This document shows positions 9,961-23,049 of a DNA stretch of 64,000 bases, one piece after another. The notes under the pieces are model-generated. The model was given only the letters and a program-made list of their open reading frames with translations. It was not told the origin of the DNA and ran no database searches. This DNA comes from Neocallimastix lanati (nom. inval.). Its lineage: Eukaryota; Neocallimastigomycota; Neocallimastigomycetes; Neocallimastigales; Neocallimastigaceae. Positions within the stretch are counted from its first letter, which is position 1, and each line of letters begins with the position of its first letter. The translations under genes were made by a program, and so were the position numbers. Where the stretch lies: assembly GCA_016946835.1 (NCBI GenBank), contig JACVTC010000020.1, positions 377,001 to 441,000 on the forward strand, given 5' to 3'.

Positions 9961-11154
9961 AATAGATAAATATATAATTGAATTATTTCTAGATAAAATA
10001 AATAAAACAAAATGTAAACTGAATAAATTATTCGAAAGTTTGAATGAAATCAACCGAAAGAACAATAACATCCAGAAAATTATTAAAGATTATTTACCTG
10101 TTATGAATTTTAATACTATATATTATGAAGTTATCAAAAATATATGATAATAATTATTCAATACAATAATATTTTAAAAGTTGATTATAATAGTTCAATA
10201 AATAAAATTGATAAAAATTAAACAAAAAAAAAATAATTTAGGCGAAAATACTAGAGAAATTAAAAAAAAAAAAATATGATAAAAATTCGTCAAATACGAA
10301 TGTGCAAAAATTTAAAATTTAATTTCAATATATATACATTTTGAATTAGAATCTAATTTGTTACATAAGAATTATTAGTAAATTAGTATAGATATAGAAA
10401 CATTAAAAAAAATAGTATATTTTCTTAGTAAATAAAGATTTTTACATTATTTCGTTTAGGTGAAAATGTTAGAAAATTAATATTTTTAGTATATAATTTA
10501 ATTAACATTTATAATTTTAAATATTAAATAGTTTATTATTTATAAATATGATTTATTTTATAATAAAATGATGTATATATAATTTATGAATAGTTTCAAA
10601 TATTTTATATTTTTATAAGCCTCTTTAATATAGTTAATATGAAAACATATATTTAATGTATTAAAATATGTATGATCCATCATATATATTTTATATGTAT
10701 AAATATCATTAAAATATGTATTCTTAAAAAAAAAAATAAGACTTATGCTTCAAATAAATAAAGTTAATAAATAAACGAATGTTGAAATTTTTATAAAAAT
10801 TAAAAAAAAAAAAAATTAATATGAATGGATATTCATATTTATTTCTAGTTTTATTAATTTATTTACAATTATATTAAAAAAAATTAAAAATATGAGGTGT
10901 TAAATTACCAATAAAATTATTATTTATAATTCATGTTCCAAAATGCAACGTTCCGAAAGTGAAACACATTCGTGCTAGTACTGTAATTTAATATATTTAA
11001 GAGGGAATTACTAGCATTTGGATATATAGTTTCATGCATCTATGTAGATTTATACTCAACTTAAGTGATGTAGATGTATTCTACTAAATTGCGATCTTTC
11101 TAATATTTATACATTTGCCAAGAGAGCTAGTATAAGGGAGTGGTTCATTTCTCC
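9961..11154. other. AT-rich intergenic, no gene seen
   Basis: Low-complexity A/T sequence. The only mixed-composition patch is 10930-11154, which contains AAATGCAAC at 10938 and looks like old transposon or host sequence beside the Mutator-like element. Nothing codable was recognised. Confidence 0.5.
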
Positions 11155-13503
11155 TAGTTGCATTTCGTCAATTTTTTTGAATGCATGTGACGTATTAAAA
11201 TAATATTGCATTTCGCCTATTGTAAATTATTAAATGAATAAATAAATAAAATTAAAATATTATTAATATTGATGCATCTATATTATTAAAGAAAATATTA
11301 AAAAAATTTTTTTCATACACAGATATCTAATTATATAATTGATAAATAAATAAATAATAAATAATAAAATAAATAATAATATAAACAGTATAATAATAAT
11401 TATAAAAGGCTTGTCATAAATAATAATAATGATGATGATTAAAATTATAAATAATGAATATTACTATTTAAAAAAATATATATATATAAATGAATTAATA
11501 AAAATAATATTTAAATACTTATGAAAAACATAAAAAAGTTTTTTTTATAGTATTTTTTGTTATGAATTAATAATAAATAATTAATAATAAATAATAAATA
11601 AATAATATAAACGGTAGCAATAATTACAGAAACATCAATAATAATATTTTTTAATAATGATGATAATAGTTATCAAATATAAAAATAAATATAAATGAAT
11701 TAAAATTATAATATAAAAATTTTTTATACTTAAAAATATATATTATAAAATAAAATAATCTTATAAATATTTTATATTTATCAGTTTCACTAAAAAAGGA
11801 ATAATTTAAAATATAAAAAAATTAAAAAATAAGATTTGGATAATTAATCTTCATTTAAAATATATATAATTTAAATATTATATTATTAAAATTAATATTT
11901 AAAATACTTAATTAGAAACTTTTATTAAAAAAAATGGAAAAAAATTAAGAAATTTATATAAGCAAAATTAATAGAGGAAAATGAATCAAAATATTATAAA
12001 ACAAAAAGGGATGAAAATCTTATGATATTCAAAAATCATGATTTAATTGCTTTTCAATCCCTATTCCAAGCAGAATTATTTTCTAAAATAAACATATTTT
12101 TGCGGATGGCATATTTTATATTACACCTATATTTAGTTATCAAATATTCATAACTAGAACCTATGTTACAGAATTAAAATGGTTTTGCACTACTTCCTTT
12201 TCTATATTAAATAATAAAAAGTAACCAACTTATGAAATATTGTTTGAAGAAATAAAAAATAATTCAAATAAATATAATAGTATTGAAATCATACTAAAAA
12301 TATTTCATTGCGATTTTGAAAAAGCCATATCTAATGCTGCAGAAAAAGTTTTTCTCAATACAAATATTAAATATTGTATATGGCATTTTAAAAGAGTATA
12401 AATTTAAAAAAAAAAAAGAATTATGCGATAAAAAAATTGAAAAAATAAAAGATTTTTATATTATTATCAAAATATTTCGAACTTTCCTTTTTATTAAGTC
12501 TAGATATATATGTGATATTTATAATAAAATAAAAAGTGAGTAACAATAATATAATAATATTCAATTTTTAGAATTTTAAGAATATTTTAAAAAAACCTGT
12601 TTAATTATCTATGAAATTGAAAATATGAATTATTATGGTAATATTGAATATATTACAAATAATACTTCAGAATCTTTTAATAAATACTTAAAAAAATTAT
12701 TTGCAAAAAAAATTAACTTTTTTTCAATTATTATCAGAATTAAAGGAAGAAGAATCCAAATGCTACATTGATTACGAAAAGAGAACTGCTGGAATTTTGA
12801 AAAAAATATAATAAAAATAAAAAATAAATACGAACTGAGGAAATCAAGGCATTTATTAAATATTTCAAAAATATAGTAACTATATTAAAAAAAAGGAAAA
12901 TGTTAGAAATGAATTAATTGAATTATGGTAAAAATGTTTAAATGATTTAAATATTAAAATGATTAATTGATAATATATTATAAAAAATATGACAGAAAAT
13001 TAACCAAATGAATTTTGTCATACATAATTATAATTTATTAATAGTAAAAATATTTTAAAAAGAGAATAAGTGAATAAATACAATAATGATTAATGTATTT
13101 TTAATCTTTATTGGATTAGGTTAGCTTAATTAAGAACATTAAAATATATTAATTAAAATATTGTTATTGTAATATTATTTTTTTCAAATTATAAAAGTAT
13201 ACTGTTATAATAAAAAATTATTCTAATGTTTTCTTTTTTTTATAAAATATTAAAATATATTTTTATAACCAAATCTATTTTTATAATTAAATATATTATA
13301 TTACTATTTTACATAATATTAAAATATATCTTTAATTGATTATTATTATAATTTTAATCAATGTATATGTAAAAATAATATTAAAATAATATTGATTATT
13401 AAATAAATATTATAAAAAAAGTTTTTAAAAACATATTTTGAATTTTTATTTATTTATTTATTCATTGGTTTATATTAAAACGCCACTTGGCGAAATGCAA
13501 CTA
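11155..13503. mobile_element. Degenerate Mutator-like (MULE) DNA transposon with terminal inverted repeats
   Basis: TAGTTGCATTTCGTCAA at 11156-11172 matches, inverted and with one change, TTGGCGAAATGCAACTA at 13487-13503. Between them lies a MULE-type transposase relic. The 2.35-kb span fits such elements. No clear 8-11 bp target duplication was found, so the exact ends are uncertain. Confidence 0.55.
11940..12930 (+). pseudogene. MULE transposase relic
   Basis: Frame-broken pieces read in the order of the MULE transposase domain: HDLIAFQS, a FADGTFYI-like stretch (near 12100, first catalytic Asp), PIFSYQIFITRTYVTELKWF (about 12130-12185), YEILFEEIKNNSNKYNS (about 12232-12282), FHCDFEKAISNAAEKVF (about 12303-12354, second catalytic Asp), then NIKYCIWHFKR and a C-terminal ITNNTSESFNKYLKKLFAKK (about 12652-12711). 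Stops and frameshifts throughout show it is inactive. The 12316-12543 open frame is an out-of-frame shadow. Confidence 0.65.
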
Positions 13504-13509
13504 CTAATA

Positions 13510-13730
13510 CCCATGAGTTAGGTTATATTGATATCGCTTCAAAGGGAAGTTAGGAACTGGAGAAGCACTTCCAGAAAAAGTATTAGAAAAATTCTCATCA
13601 ATAATATGCATGTCATAGTGCTGATCACTCAGTTAGGCTGTCCAAAAGGGACAAGATCTACCTATTTGGAAGTGTGTGACTACTTCGATATTCCAACTGG
13701 AGATGAAACCAGGTTGGAATACACACAAGA
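13510..13730 (+). repeat. Dispersed repeat, mixed-composition patch (second copy near 57.7 kb, inverted)
   Basis: Bases 13513-13585 match the minus strand of about 57685-57757 at roughly three quarters of positions, including AAGGGAAGTTAGGA. The patch stands out by having G and C. A frame (13528-13827) runs through it but ends in a poly-Lys run made by a poly(A) tract. It is probably the end of an old transposon; the family is not recognised. Confidence 0.5.
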
Positions 13731-15435
13731 AATAAAAAAAAAAAAAAAAAAAAAGAAAAATACAGTTCAATTTTATTTTATTATTTCTATATTTTTATTA
13801 CAAATCACATATACTCAAAACCAATAGTATTTTTTATAAAAATTTAATAAAATTGTGAAAGTGTATTTTTTTAAAAAAAAAAAAAAAAAAAAAAACCTTA
13901 TTTAATAATTTATAAGATGTTCATATAATATATATATATTTTTATTATAATATATTAATATATATATAAATATCTTTATTATAATATATAATTATGAAAT
14001 CTGAGTTATTAAGATACATAAATTTATTATAAAAATATATAAATATTTTATAGTTAATGTAATATATAATTATGAAATCTGAGTTATTAAGATACATAAA
14101 TTTATTATAAAAATATATAAATATTTTATAGTTAATGTAATAAAAATTAGTTTAAGTTAAATATAAATAAAATTATTTATGTTATGGCCTATCATAAAAT
14201 AACCGTAATTCTTAATATCTAATAAACATGAAAGAAATGAAATACTCCGTTTATAATATGCATATAATATTAAAAGTTTAATATAAATATTATTCACTAA
14301 ATGTTACACAAAATACGATAAAAATTAAGATATTTTTTTATTTTAATTAATTTAATAAAAAATAAATTAATTTCAAAATTTTAATAATAATAAATAGATT
14401 AATAAAATAAAGTTTATTAAATTAAAAAAAACAAATAGATGTTAGTTTTATTAATCATTTTGGTAAGACAAGAAATGATTATTTCTTTTATATATTATAA
14501 TTATTTATTGCTTTATTATTAGAAAATACTATTTTTTTTTTTTTTTTATTTTTATATTAATAAAATATTGTATGTAGAATTTTTGTTTTAAACAAAAAGA
14601 TAAAATATTAATATAAATGTTTAATATTTATATATATATTGAATATTACGCAGCTCATGGTTGTACTAACAGTATATAGTATATATAAATATATATGGTA
14701 TTGTGTAAAAGAAGGCAACCTTATATATATATAAATAAATACAAAACTATGAATAAAAAAAAAAAAAATTAAAATTCATTGTTTTGAATACTTCACAATA
14801 TATAATTATATTTGGAAGAATAATAATATGGGTGATTATTTTTATGTTGTAGTACAAAGTACATTCCTATTCTTATCATTGTAATTAAATAATATTATTC
14901 TACATTATTAGTATTATAACAGTGGAATTATTTAATAAAAATTGAAAAAAAAAAAGGGTTTACAACTTTAAAAAAATTCATGTTATAAATGCTAAATAAA
15001 AGTATTAGAAAAAAAAATTATTATCATTTATTATTTTTGATCATAGCACAGAATGGTATTTAAAAATAAACTTTATCAAACTAATGATTTTTTAAAATTG
15101 AATGATTTAATATTAAAAGATTACAAATAAAATAAAAGATATTATGAAGATTTCCATATATGAAACTATAAAATAAATTAATAAATATTAGTAAGATTAT
15201 ATTTCATTAATTTTAATAATTTTATTTAATAAAAATTTAAAAAAAAAAAAATTTTAAAAAGGAGAATTCATTTTATTTAATAAAAATTTAAAAAAAAAAA
15301 TTTTAAAAAGGAGAATTCATAATATATTATTACATATTAAATTTTATTATAATATTATATATTAAATTTTGATTTTAATATTAATAAATATTAAAATTAG
15401 ATTTTACATATAAATAACGTATATTTTTCATAAAA

Positions 15436-15475
<40 letters not shown>

Positions 15476-15601
15476 ATATATATATATATAATAAAATCAA
15501 TATTGAGATAGAATAAAATAACGTATAATAGAATTAAAAATAATATAGAAGAATTAAATAGAATATAATTGAATAAAATAAATTATAATATTATAAATAA
15601 A
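13731..15601. other. AT-rich intergenic with small tandem duplications
   Basis: Holds poly(A) runs, a direct 78-bp tandem duplication (about 13983-14060 and 14061-14138), a two-copy 50-bp duplication around 15210-15320, and a 33-base A run at 15440-15472 followed by TA repeats in the probable promoter of the next gene. Confidence 0.6.
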
Positions 15602-17404
15602 ATGAAATTAAATAAAATAAGTACTTTATTAAGTTTATTATCAACTTCATGTTTAATTAATGCTTCAAGAAGTGACTTTTATGGTAAAAATGATAATAGA
15701 CCAGAGTTATTCAAAATTTTAGATGATCATGTTGGTACTATTAAAATTAATTTAGACAATGATATGTGGGATTCTATGAAAAAGAAGATGGAATTCCAAC
15801 CATGGGATTTTTCAAAAGAACTTGAAAAATATGGTACCAATAATGCCACATTAGAATTTCTTGTAGATGGCACTGACTACAAAACTAGTTTAGGACCAAA
15901 TGAATTTAATTTTTATTTAGCTGGTCAAGGAAGTCGTCAATATAATAAACCTGGTTATAATATTAAACTTGAAAAGGGTTCTATATATGATGTAAAATTA
16001 CTTCGTTTACGTGCTAACAATCGTGATCCTACTTTTCTTCGTGAAAAACTTTCATCAGATATGTTATATAAAATGAATTTCCCTTCTACCACGTCTAATT
16101 ATGTCAATGTTCAAGTTAATGGAGAAGATCTTGGTCTCTTTGTTATCACCAATAAAGTTAAAAAAGATTTCATTAAAAAGCATTTTGGTGAAAAGAATAC
16201 CAAAAATCTTTATGATTGTAAAAATTCTGGTACAAGATTTGAAGATAACACTACAGTAACTGGTTGTTTTAATTCAAAGGAAGAACTTATTGATGATAAA
16301 GAAGATATTCAAAAATTGACTGATGCTGTTAATAACGCAAAATCTTTAAAAGATTTAGAAGATATATTGGATGTAGAATCATTTTTAAAGGTTTTTGCTT
16401 TTGAATTTATTGTTATTGCATATGATCAATTTTTATTCAACGGACATAACTATTCACTATATAAAAAACCTGATGGTAAATGGATCATTCTTCTTAATGA
16501 TTTTGATGAAACTTGGGGTTGTGATTTTACTTCATTTTCAGTAATTGGTAGTAAATTCGCCGACAAAAGTTATATTCCTAAAAATGATGTTTTATTTTTG
16601 CCAAATTTATCCTTCCGTGATATAGACGTAGGTCATAAGATTGCAAAATTTTTGGTTTATGATGATGAAACACGTTTCCGTAAAATTATTGGTGAAACTG
16701 TAAAAAACTTTTTCAATCCAAAAATCCTTAATCCACGTATTGACGAACTTTCAGAGTTAATCCGTGAACATGTTGCCAATAGTCGATTTGTTGATAATGA
16801 TAATGGCGTTTGTAAAGGCTGTTACAATACTATCGGTTTAAATTCTCATTGGAATATTACCCAATTTGATGAATGTACAAATTATAATAATTGGATTTCT
16901 AATTCATGTAACGCCTTTAGTTATGGTTTAAAATTTTTCATTGAAGAACGTTTTAAATATATTTGCCATACTTATGGTATTAATCCAGAAACTTTAGAAT
17001 TAATTGAACCACGTCCAAAAGCTTCTTTCTGGGGTATTAAAAATAAATATAGTTCCTCCTTCACAAATTACAATTTCTTTTTAGTTGAAAATCTCATGAT
17101 ACCCGTTGAATACCCTGAATATTTAGTAAAATTTGATTTCCCAGATCTTGATAAAGAAGATTTTAGACAAGAAGCATATAATGCTGATCCAGAAAAAAAT
17201 AATAAACCAGTAGGATATGAATACCCACCTTTTGCCTATGAATTAGAAGAATCAAAAGAAAATGAAGAACCTACTGAAATAGAAGAACCAGAAGAAATAG
17301 AAATAAATTTAGATGAAGAAGAATTATCAGATGAAATTGCAACAGTAGAATCCGAAATAGAAATAGAAGAAGTTGAAGATTCTGTTACAGAAGATGCAGA
17401 ATAA
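15602..17404 (+). CDS. Secreted CotH-family protein with acidic tail
   Basis: The 600-residue product starts at the ATG at 15602; the frame is open a little further upstream but has no ATG there. Residues 1-21 form a signal peptide (MKLNKISTLLSLL...). The body matches the CotH spore-coat kinase fold. It has a beta-rich N part, a LRLRANNRDPTFLREKLS segment near 130-150, and the family core YDQFLFNGHNYSLYKKP with His282, then NDFDETWG with Asp300 and Asp302, the putative metal/ATP residues. Cys pairs near residues 395-440 suggest disulphides. The last 60 residues are almost all Glu/Asp/Ile/Val/Ser. In bacteria CotH phosphorylates coat proteins. Anaerobic fungi have many CotH genes, often with dockerins in cellulosomes; no dockerin is seen here. 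The role is inferred from the family only. Confidence 0.88.
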   Translation: MKLNKISTLLSLLSTSCLINASRSDFYGKNDNRPELFKILDDHVGTIKINLDNDMWDSMKKKMEFQPWDFSKELEKYGTNNATLEFLVDGTDYKTSLGPNEFNFYLAGQGSRQYNKPGYNIKLEKGSIYDVKLLRLRANNRDPTFLREKLSSDMLYKMNFPSTTSNYVNVQVNGEDLGLFVITNKVKKDFIKKHFGEKNTKNLYDCKNSGTRFEDNTTVTGCFNSKEELIDDKEDIQKLTDAVNNAKSLKDLEDILDVESFLKVFAFEFIVIAYDQFLFNGHNYSLYKKPDGKWIILLNDFDETWGCDFTSFSVIGSKFADKSYIPKNDVLFLPNLSFRDIDVGHKIAKFLVYDDETRFRKIIGETVKNFFNPKILNPRIDELSELIREHVANSRFVDNDNGVCKGCYNTIGLNSHWNITQFDECTNYNNWISNSCNAFSYGLKFFIEERFKYICHTYGINPETLELIEPRPKASFWGIKNKYSSSFTNYNFFLVENLMIPVEYPEYLVKFDFPDLDKEDFRQEAYNADPEKNNKPVGYEYPPFAYELEESKENEEPTEIEEPEEIEINLDEEELSDEIATVESEIEIEEVEDSVTEDAE

Positions 17405-17601
17405 ATTACATTACTTAGTAATAAAAGAATTACAAGAAATATATTTGTTATGAATAATAATATAATAAAATGTAAAAATATACTGTTCAAGAATAACATA
17501 GTTTTGTAATTATTTTATTACTTGATGTAATATAAAATAAATAAATAAATAGAGTGTTTAATAAATAAAATAAAATATAAATATATATAATAATAGTAAT
17601 A

Positions 17602-17650
<49 letters not shown>

Positions 17651-17791
17651 TTAAATAATAATATGTAAATGAATAATAATTAAAATTTTAAATATTGATA
17701 TGAAAATAGAGTTACATATAAAAATAGAGTTTGATGAATTATTAATAAAATAAACTAATTATTAAAACTATTAATAGATTATATTATTATA

Positions 17792-17842
<51 letters not shown>

Positions 17843-17995
17843 GAAAATGTGCATTAATTTTATTTATATTTTTGGGTTATTTTATTAATTATGAATTTTT
17901 TTTATTACTATAAAAATTTTAAAAAGGAGTGTCAAATATATAAACTTCTATAATAATGGAAGTGAGAATTAAGCAACTTACAAAAAAAGAAAAAT

Positions 17996-18027
<32 letters not shown>

Positions 18028-18656
18028 ATGGAAGTGAGTATTAAGCAACTTATAAAAAAAAAGATTAGAGTATAAACATATTTATATATATATGAAAAAT
18101 AATAACTACTCATTTCATATAACTTACTTTAAATTATTATATTTATTCACCATAACATAGCTTAATAGATTTAACTAATCCATAGCGTATATACTTTCTT
18201 CAATTTCTATGTCATCATTAATATCATATACCAATATTAGTTCATTAATATTATTGTCATTATTATGTAATTATCATTTTCTTCACTTTTTCCTCATGAA
18301 AAAAAAAAAAAAAAAAAGGAAAATGGCTACTTTTTTTTTTTTTAATAATAAATGAATCTTCTTCAAATTTAACATTTTAATTAAATATATCATAATATTT
18401 CGTATATTTCTTCTCCTGTCCTATAATCGAATTTATCATCCCATCTTACTAAAAGATCAACAATAAAAAATGTTATAATTGACACTAGGAAATTAATGAC
18501 GAGATCGTAGTCTAACTTTATCTCCCCCATCAACTTCCCAAATTGTCTTTTTTTTTTTTTTTTATTTTAATAATAAGTATTTTCAACATTAATGTTTTAA
18601 AATTATTTATTACTATTATAATTATTATTTATTTATTTATTTATTTATTATTATTA

Positions 18657-18690
<34 letters not shown>

Positions 18691-18749
18691 CATAAATATA
18701 TCCAATCCAAAAAAAAAAAAAAAAAAAAAAAGACATCTTTTTATATTTG
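17405..18749. other. AT-rich intergenic with microsatellites and one coding-like relic
   Basis: Contains an (AAT)n run (about 17590-17646), a 45-base A run (17795-17840), a two-copy duplication around 17955-18060 (GGAAGTGAG...AAGCAACTTA) and (TTA)n at 18600-18690. The minus strand of 18390-18550 has 52 open codons (GKLMGEIKLDYDLV...) with normal codon texture but no start. It may be a gene fragment of unknown kind. Confidence 0.45.
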
Positions 18750-21700
18750 TTATATTTTATTTTTACTCAATTTTTTAATTTCAATTCGATATTTCTGATT
18801 TATATCAGCTCCATGATCCACTAAATATCTTACAATGGCTTCATTTCCATAGAAACAAGCTGTTACTAATGGTGTTTCTTCATAAAAATTGGTATTTTTA
18901 CGATATTTTCGTAGGCCTACTTGATTTACATCTGCACCATATTCCACTAAAAGTTTCACCATGGCTTCATTTCCAAATTTGCAGGCAATAATTAATGGGG
19001 TTAAGCATTCCCCAAAGTAATTATTATAATCAGGATCATCAAGTAAATCTATATTAATACTATGACCTACTAAATTTTTTATTAGTGTTTCACTTTCATT
19101 TATACTCGCTTCGTCCGATGAAGATTCAATATATTCACAAAGTTTCTTGACATCTGCACCATGATCCACTAAATTTTTTACTATGGCTTCATTTCCATTT
19201 TTGCATGCTGCCATTAAAGGTATGTAAAAGTTTTGATTATTATCATCAACTTTAGGTTTTATGTATCGATAAGGATAGGTACCAATATATTTTTTTACAT
19301 CAGCATCATGTTCCACTAAATATTTTACGATAGATTCATTTCCATTTTTACAGGCAGCTACTAACGGTGTTTCATAATAATAATCATTTCTTATACGATG
19401 ATAATGTTCACCTTTTAGATTTACATCAGCACCATGTTCTACTAAATATTTTACGATAGATTCATTTCCATATCTACATGCCATTATTAAAGGTGTAAAA
19501 TAATCTTGAGTTGGATTTCTATATTCAGAATTATGACAGATGAGTTTTTGAGGAAAATCAATAAGAGAACCTTTCTCCACCAAATATTTTACGAGCGCTT
19601 TATTACCATTTTTACAGACGGCTCGTAAAGGTGTATTACAAAATTTCCCAAAAGAGGTAGAATATTCATCAATGATATTAACATTGGCACCTTGTTCCGT
19701 TAAATATTTAACTATCGCTTCGTTTTCATATTCACATGCTGTTACTAATGGTGATAAATAATCAATATATTTATGCTTACGTCTACCTTTTCGATTTATA
19801 TCTGCACCATGTTCCACTAAATATTTTACGATAGATTCTTTTCCACTTATACAGGCTGCTACCAATGGTGTTAAACTATTAATATTATCTTCATAATCAA
19901 TATTGGCGCCATGTTCTATTAAATATATTACTAGGGATTCATTTCCGTTTTTACATGCTGCTGGATTCATTTCCGTTTTTACATGCTGCTGTTAACGGTG
20001 TATTATATTTACCATTAAGATTGACATTGGCACCATGTTCCACCAAATATTTTACTATGGCTTCATTTCCATGACAACATGCTGCCAACAACGGTATGTC
20101 ATAATCATCATCATCATTATAAAAATCTTCATCATTTTTAGGTTCTTTACCCTCTTTAGGATTTCTACCAATATAATTTACATTTGCTCCATGTTCCACT
20201 GAATACTTTACAATGGTTTCATTTCCATCTTTACAAGCAGTTACTAAAGATTCATTATATTTAGTTGTTTGATTTATGTAAGTACTATGCTCCATGATAT
20301 TTTTTAAATATTTTTCTATGCCTTCATTTTTATTTTTTTTTGCTGCTTCTAAAGGTGTGTAAAATAGATCATTAATTCCAGAATTATTTTCTTCATAAAT
20401 AGGACTTTTCCGATATACATCAGACCCATGTTCTACTAAATATTTTACTATGGCTTCATTTCCATATTTACATGATGTTACTAAAGGTGTAAAATAATAT
20501 ACATTAACATCTGTATCATCCGGATCTACATTAGCGCCACATTCCACTAAATATTTTACTATGACTTCATTTCTACTTTTACATGCAATAACTAATGGGG
20601 TAATATAATAGTGATAAATATAATTATAATTTGATTTATGATAATATTTATATTTTTGATTTACATCCGCACCATGTTCTACCAAATATTTTACTATAGT
20701 TTCATTTCCATTTTCACACGCTACCAATAATGGTGTCATATTATCATCACAATCTACTTTATAACGTTTTCCATTTTCATATACTATTGTATAATATCTC
20801 ATTCCAAAATCTTCTGAGTCTTGCCAACCCTTTTGATTTACATCAGCACCATGTTCCACTAAATATTTAACTAAAGCTTCATTTTTATTTTTGCACACAA
20901 AGGATAATGGTGATACTCCATAATTATTTACTACATTTATATTGGCACCATGTTCCACTAAATACTTTACAATGTATTCGTTTCCATTTTTACAAGCTTC
21001 TATTAAAGATGTATTACCATCCCATACTGCGTTAGTTTTCATACTTAAATCAACTAAGTCTTGCCAACCTTTTTGGTTAACATTAGCTCCTTGTTCTATT
21101 AAATATTTTACCAAGTCTTTATTATCATTTTTACATGCAGCTACTAAAGGTGTACTAAATTTACTGTTTTGATTAACATCAGCACCATGTTGCACTAAAT
21201 ATTTCACAATAGCTTCATTCCCATTAGAGCATGCTGCTATCAACGGTATGTCATAATCAACACTAGTTGTATAAGCATCATAATAACCATAAGCACAAGC
21301 TTCATATATATCCCAATAACCATCATTTCCAAATTCTTTCATTTTATAGTAATATTCATATTCATCTTCATCATCTTCATCATCTTCTTCTTCGTCATCA
21401 TTATCATCATTATCATCTTCATCATCTTCATTATCATCATTATCATCTTCATCATCTTCATTATCATCATCATCACCACCATGACCATTATTATCATAAA
21501 TATATCTAGCTTTTACATTTGCATTTTTATTCACATCTGCACCATGCTCTATTAAATACTTTATTATAAATTCATGACCGTTCTTACATGCATGGCTAAG
21601 ATAGTTACCTCTTAGATAAGAATAATAATATAGTTCATATGTTGTAAATTTTTCTTCATCATCATTTATTTCATATTTATTTGATTCAATTATGTATTTA

Positions 21701-22236
21701 TCATCAGAAATTATATTTTGTAATTCTTCTGAAGACATTGACTTTTTATATTTGTAATAATGGCAAAATTTCAAAATGATTTCATTATCATAAAACCTTG
21801 AATATTTAAAAAGTATATCTGATAAATCAAATTGATTTTTTTGAATGAAATTGCGTATTAATTGTGAAGATATATATAAACAATTATTTTTCTTCTTCAG
21901 TATATATTCCAAAACTTTAGGAGTAAGGTAATTTATTTTATAAATTTCATTAACAATTTCATAATTTTGTTTATTATCATTACCAAAAATACAATTAAAA
22001 AGTTTAGAATTCTTTTCGTAAATTGCAAATAAACTCAAACGTGCAACAAGTTCTTTTGTATTTATTTCGTCTAAATTTGCCCTTTTAAATATTTTATGAT
22101 TTTTAATTTCATTATATAAATTTTTATCTACTATAAATATATTTTTTCCATCACCTTTTTCCAATATAAAAATAATTGCCTGGAATAATTTGTTTTCTTT
22201 TTCAATAGTCATTACGTTATTAGTTGAATTTTCCAT
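18750..22236 (-). pseudogene. Large ankyrin-repeat protein gene, broken by a 28-bp tandem duplication
   Basis: The gene reads from ATG at 22236 to 19951 (761 residues) and then resumes in another frame to 18750 (406 residues). The break is a perfect 28-bp direct duplication (19936-19963 and 19964-19991). Because 28 is not a multiple of three, the first frame stops within four codons; without one copy the two parts form one reading frame of about 1160 residues. Residues 1-215 are a non-ankyrin domain shared with the 32-kb gene. From about 216 on come ankyrin repeats of the type TPLVAACKNGNEAIVKYLVE, with poorly conserved, partly long loops. One loop is an Asp/Glu run (+ strand 21360-21480). 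Ankyrin arrays bind proteins; the partner is unknown. Both halves keep intact repeats, so the break is recent, polymorphic or an assembly error. Confidence 0.85.
19936..19991. repeat. 28-bp perfect tandem duplication causing frameshift
   Basis: Two adjacent copies of a 28-base unit starting GATTCATTTCCG and ending TGCTGCTG. It lies at the conserved AACKNGNES part of an ankyrin repeat and shifts the frame. Confidence 0.95.
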
Positions 22237-23049
22237 AGCTTATTTTTAACTCTCTAAACATATTATTTTTGACTGATTATTAAATTATATTTATTCGATT
22301 AAATATTTCTATACATTTTATTTTTGACTGATTACTAAATAATATTGATTTTATTAAATATTAATGTTCATACTAAAAAGTTTTAAAAATGTTTTATATT
22401 TATATTATTTGATTATAATTATAATACTTAAAACATAAAAACTCATTAATTAGTTTTAATCACAGGAATAATTAATTTAATAATATTAATAATTATTATT
22501 TAAGGAAATATTTAATAACTATATATAGATAAATATAACTTAATAAGAATAAATAAGAATATGATAATTTATGTTATAAAATTTCTTATTTTATTAATTA
22601 AAAGTATAATTTAATATTTAGAATTCTAGCCACATATTTAGAACACTATAAAATCATTGGATTTAAATTTGATTTATGTCATTAATTTATGTTTGAATAA
22701 TAAAAACTATTTTATATTAATTAAGGGTTGAATATTTCATTTTATATATGTTTCTTTCAACAAATATTTATATGTAATTTAAATAGAAAGATATTTTTAT
22801 TTATTTGCTGTATTTTATAATAAGTATCAGAGCAAATGATAATTAAATAATATATGATATGACAAATATATATTATTAATTATAAACAATATATAAAGAG
22901 AAAATTCAGGATTTAATAATAAATAAAGTTAAATGCATTTTATTGTAGTACAAAAGTCGTAAAAAAAAAATTATATATTTTATTAGAGATTGATAATAAT
23001 GATTGATAATAATATATAATTAAAAAAAAAAAAAAAAAAAAAAAAGACC
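22237..23049. other. AT-rich intergenic, upstream of the ankyrin gene
   Basis: Nothing codable is seen. A poorly conserved pair of TATTTTTGACTGATTA motifs lies at 22263 and 22318, in the probable promoter of the minus-strand ankyrin gene. A 25-base A run ends the stretch. Confidence 0.45.

Noticed and set aside
11140-13520. Target duplication of the MULE
   Set aside because: Several alignments of the 8-11 bases outside the inverted ends gave no match.
13528-13827. 99-codon frame
   Set aside because: Runs through a poly(A) tract into Lys repeats and has no recognisable start or family.
15569-15601. Upstream TTG start for the CotH gene
   Set aside because: The ATG at 15602 gives a proper signal peptide; the extra 11 residues would spoil it.
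20942-21509. Plus-strand frames opposite the ankyrin gene
   Set aside because: Antisense shadows of ankyrin repeats; the His-rich one mirrors the Asp/Glu run.
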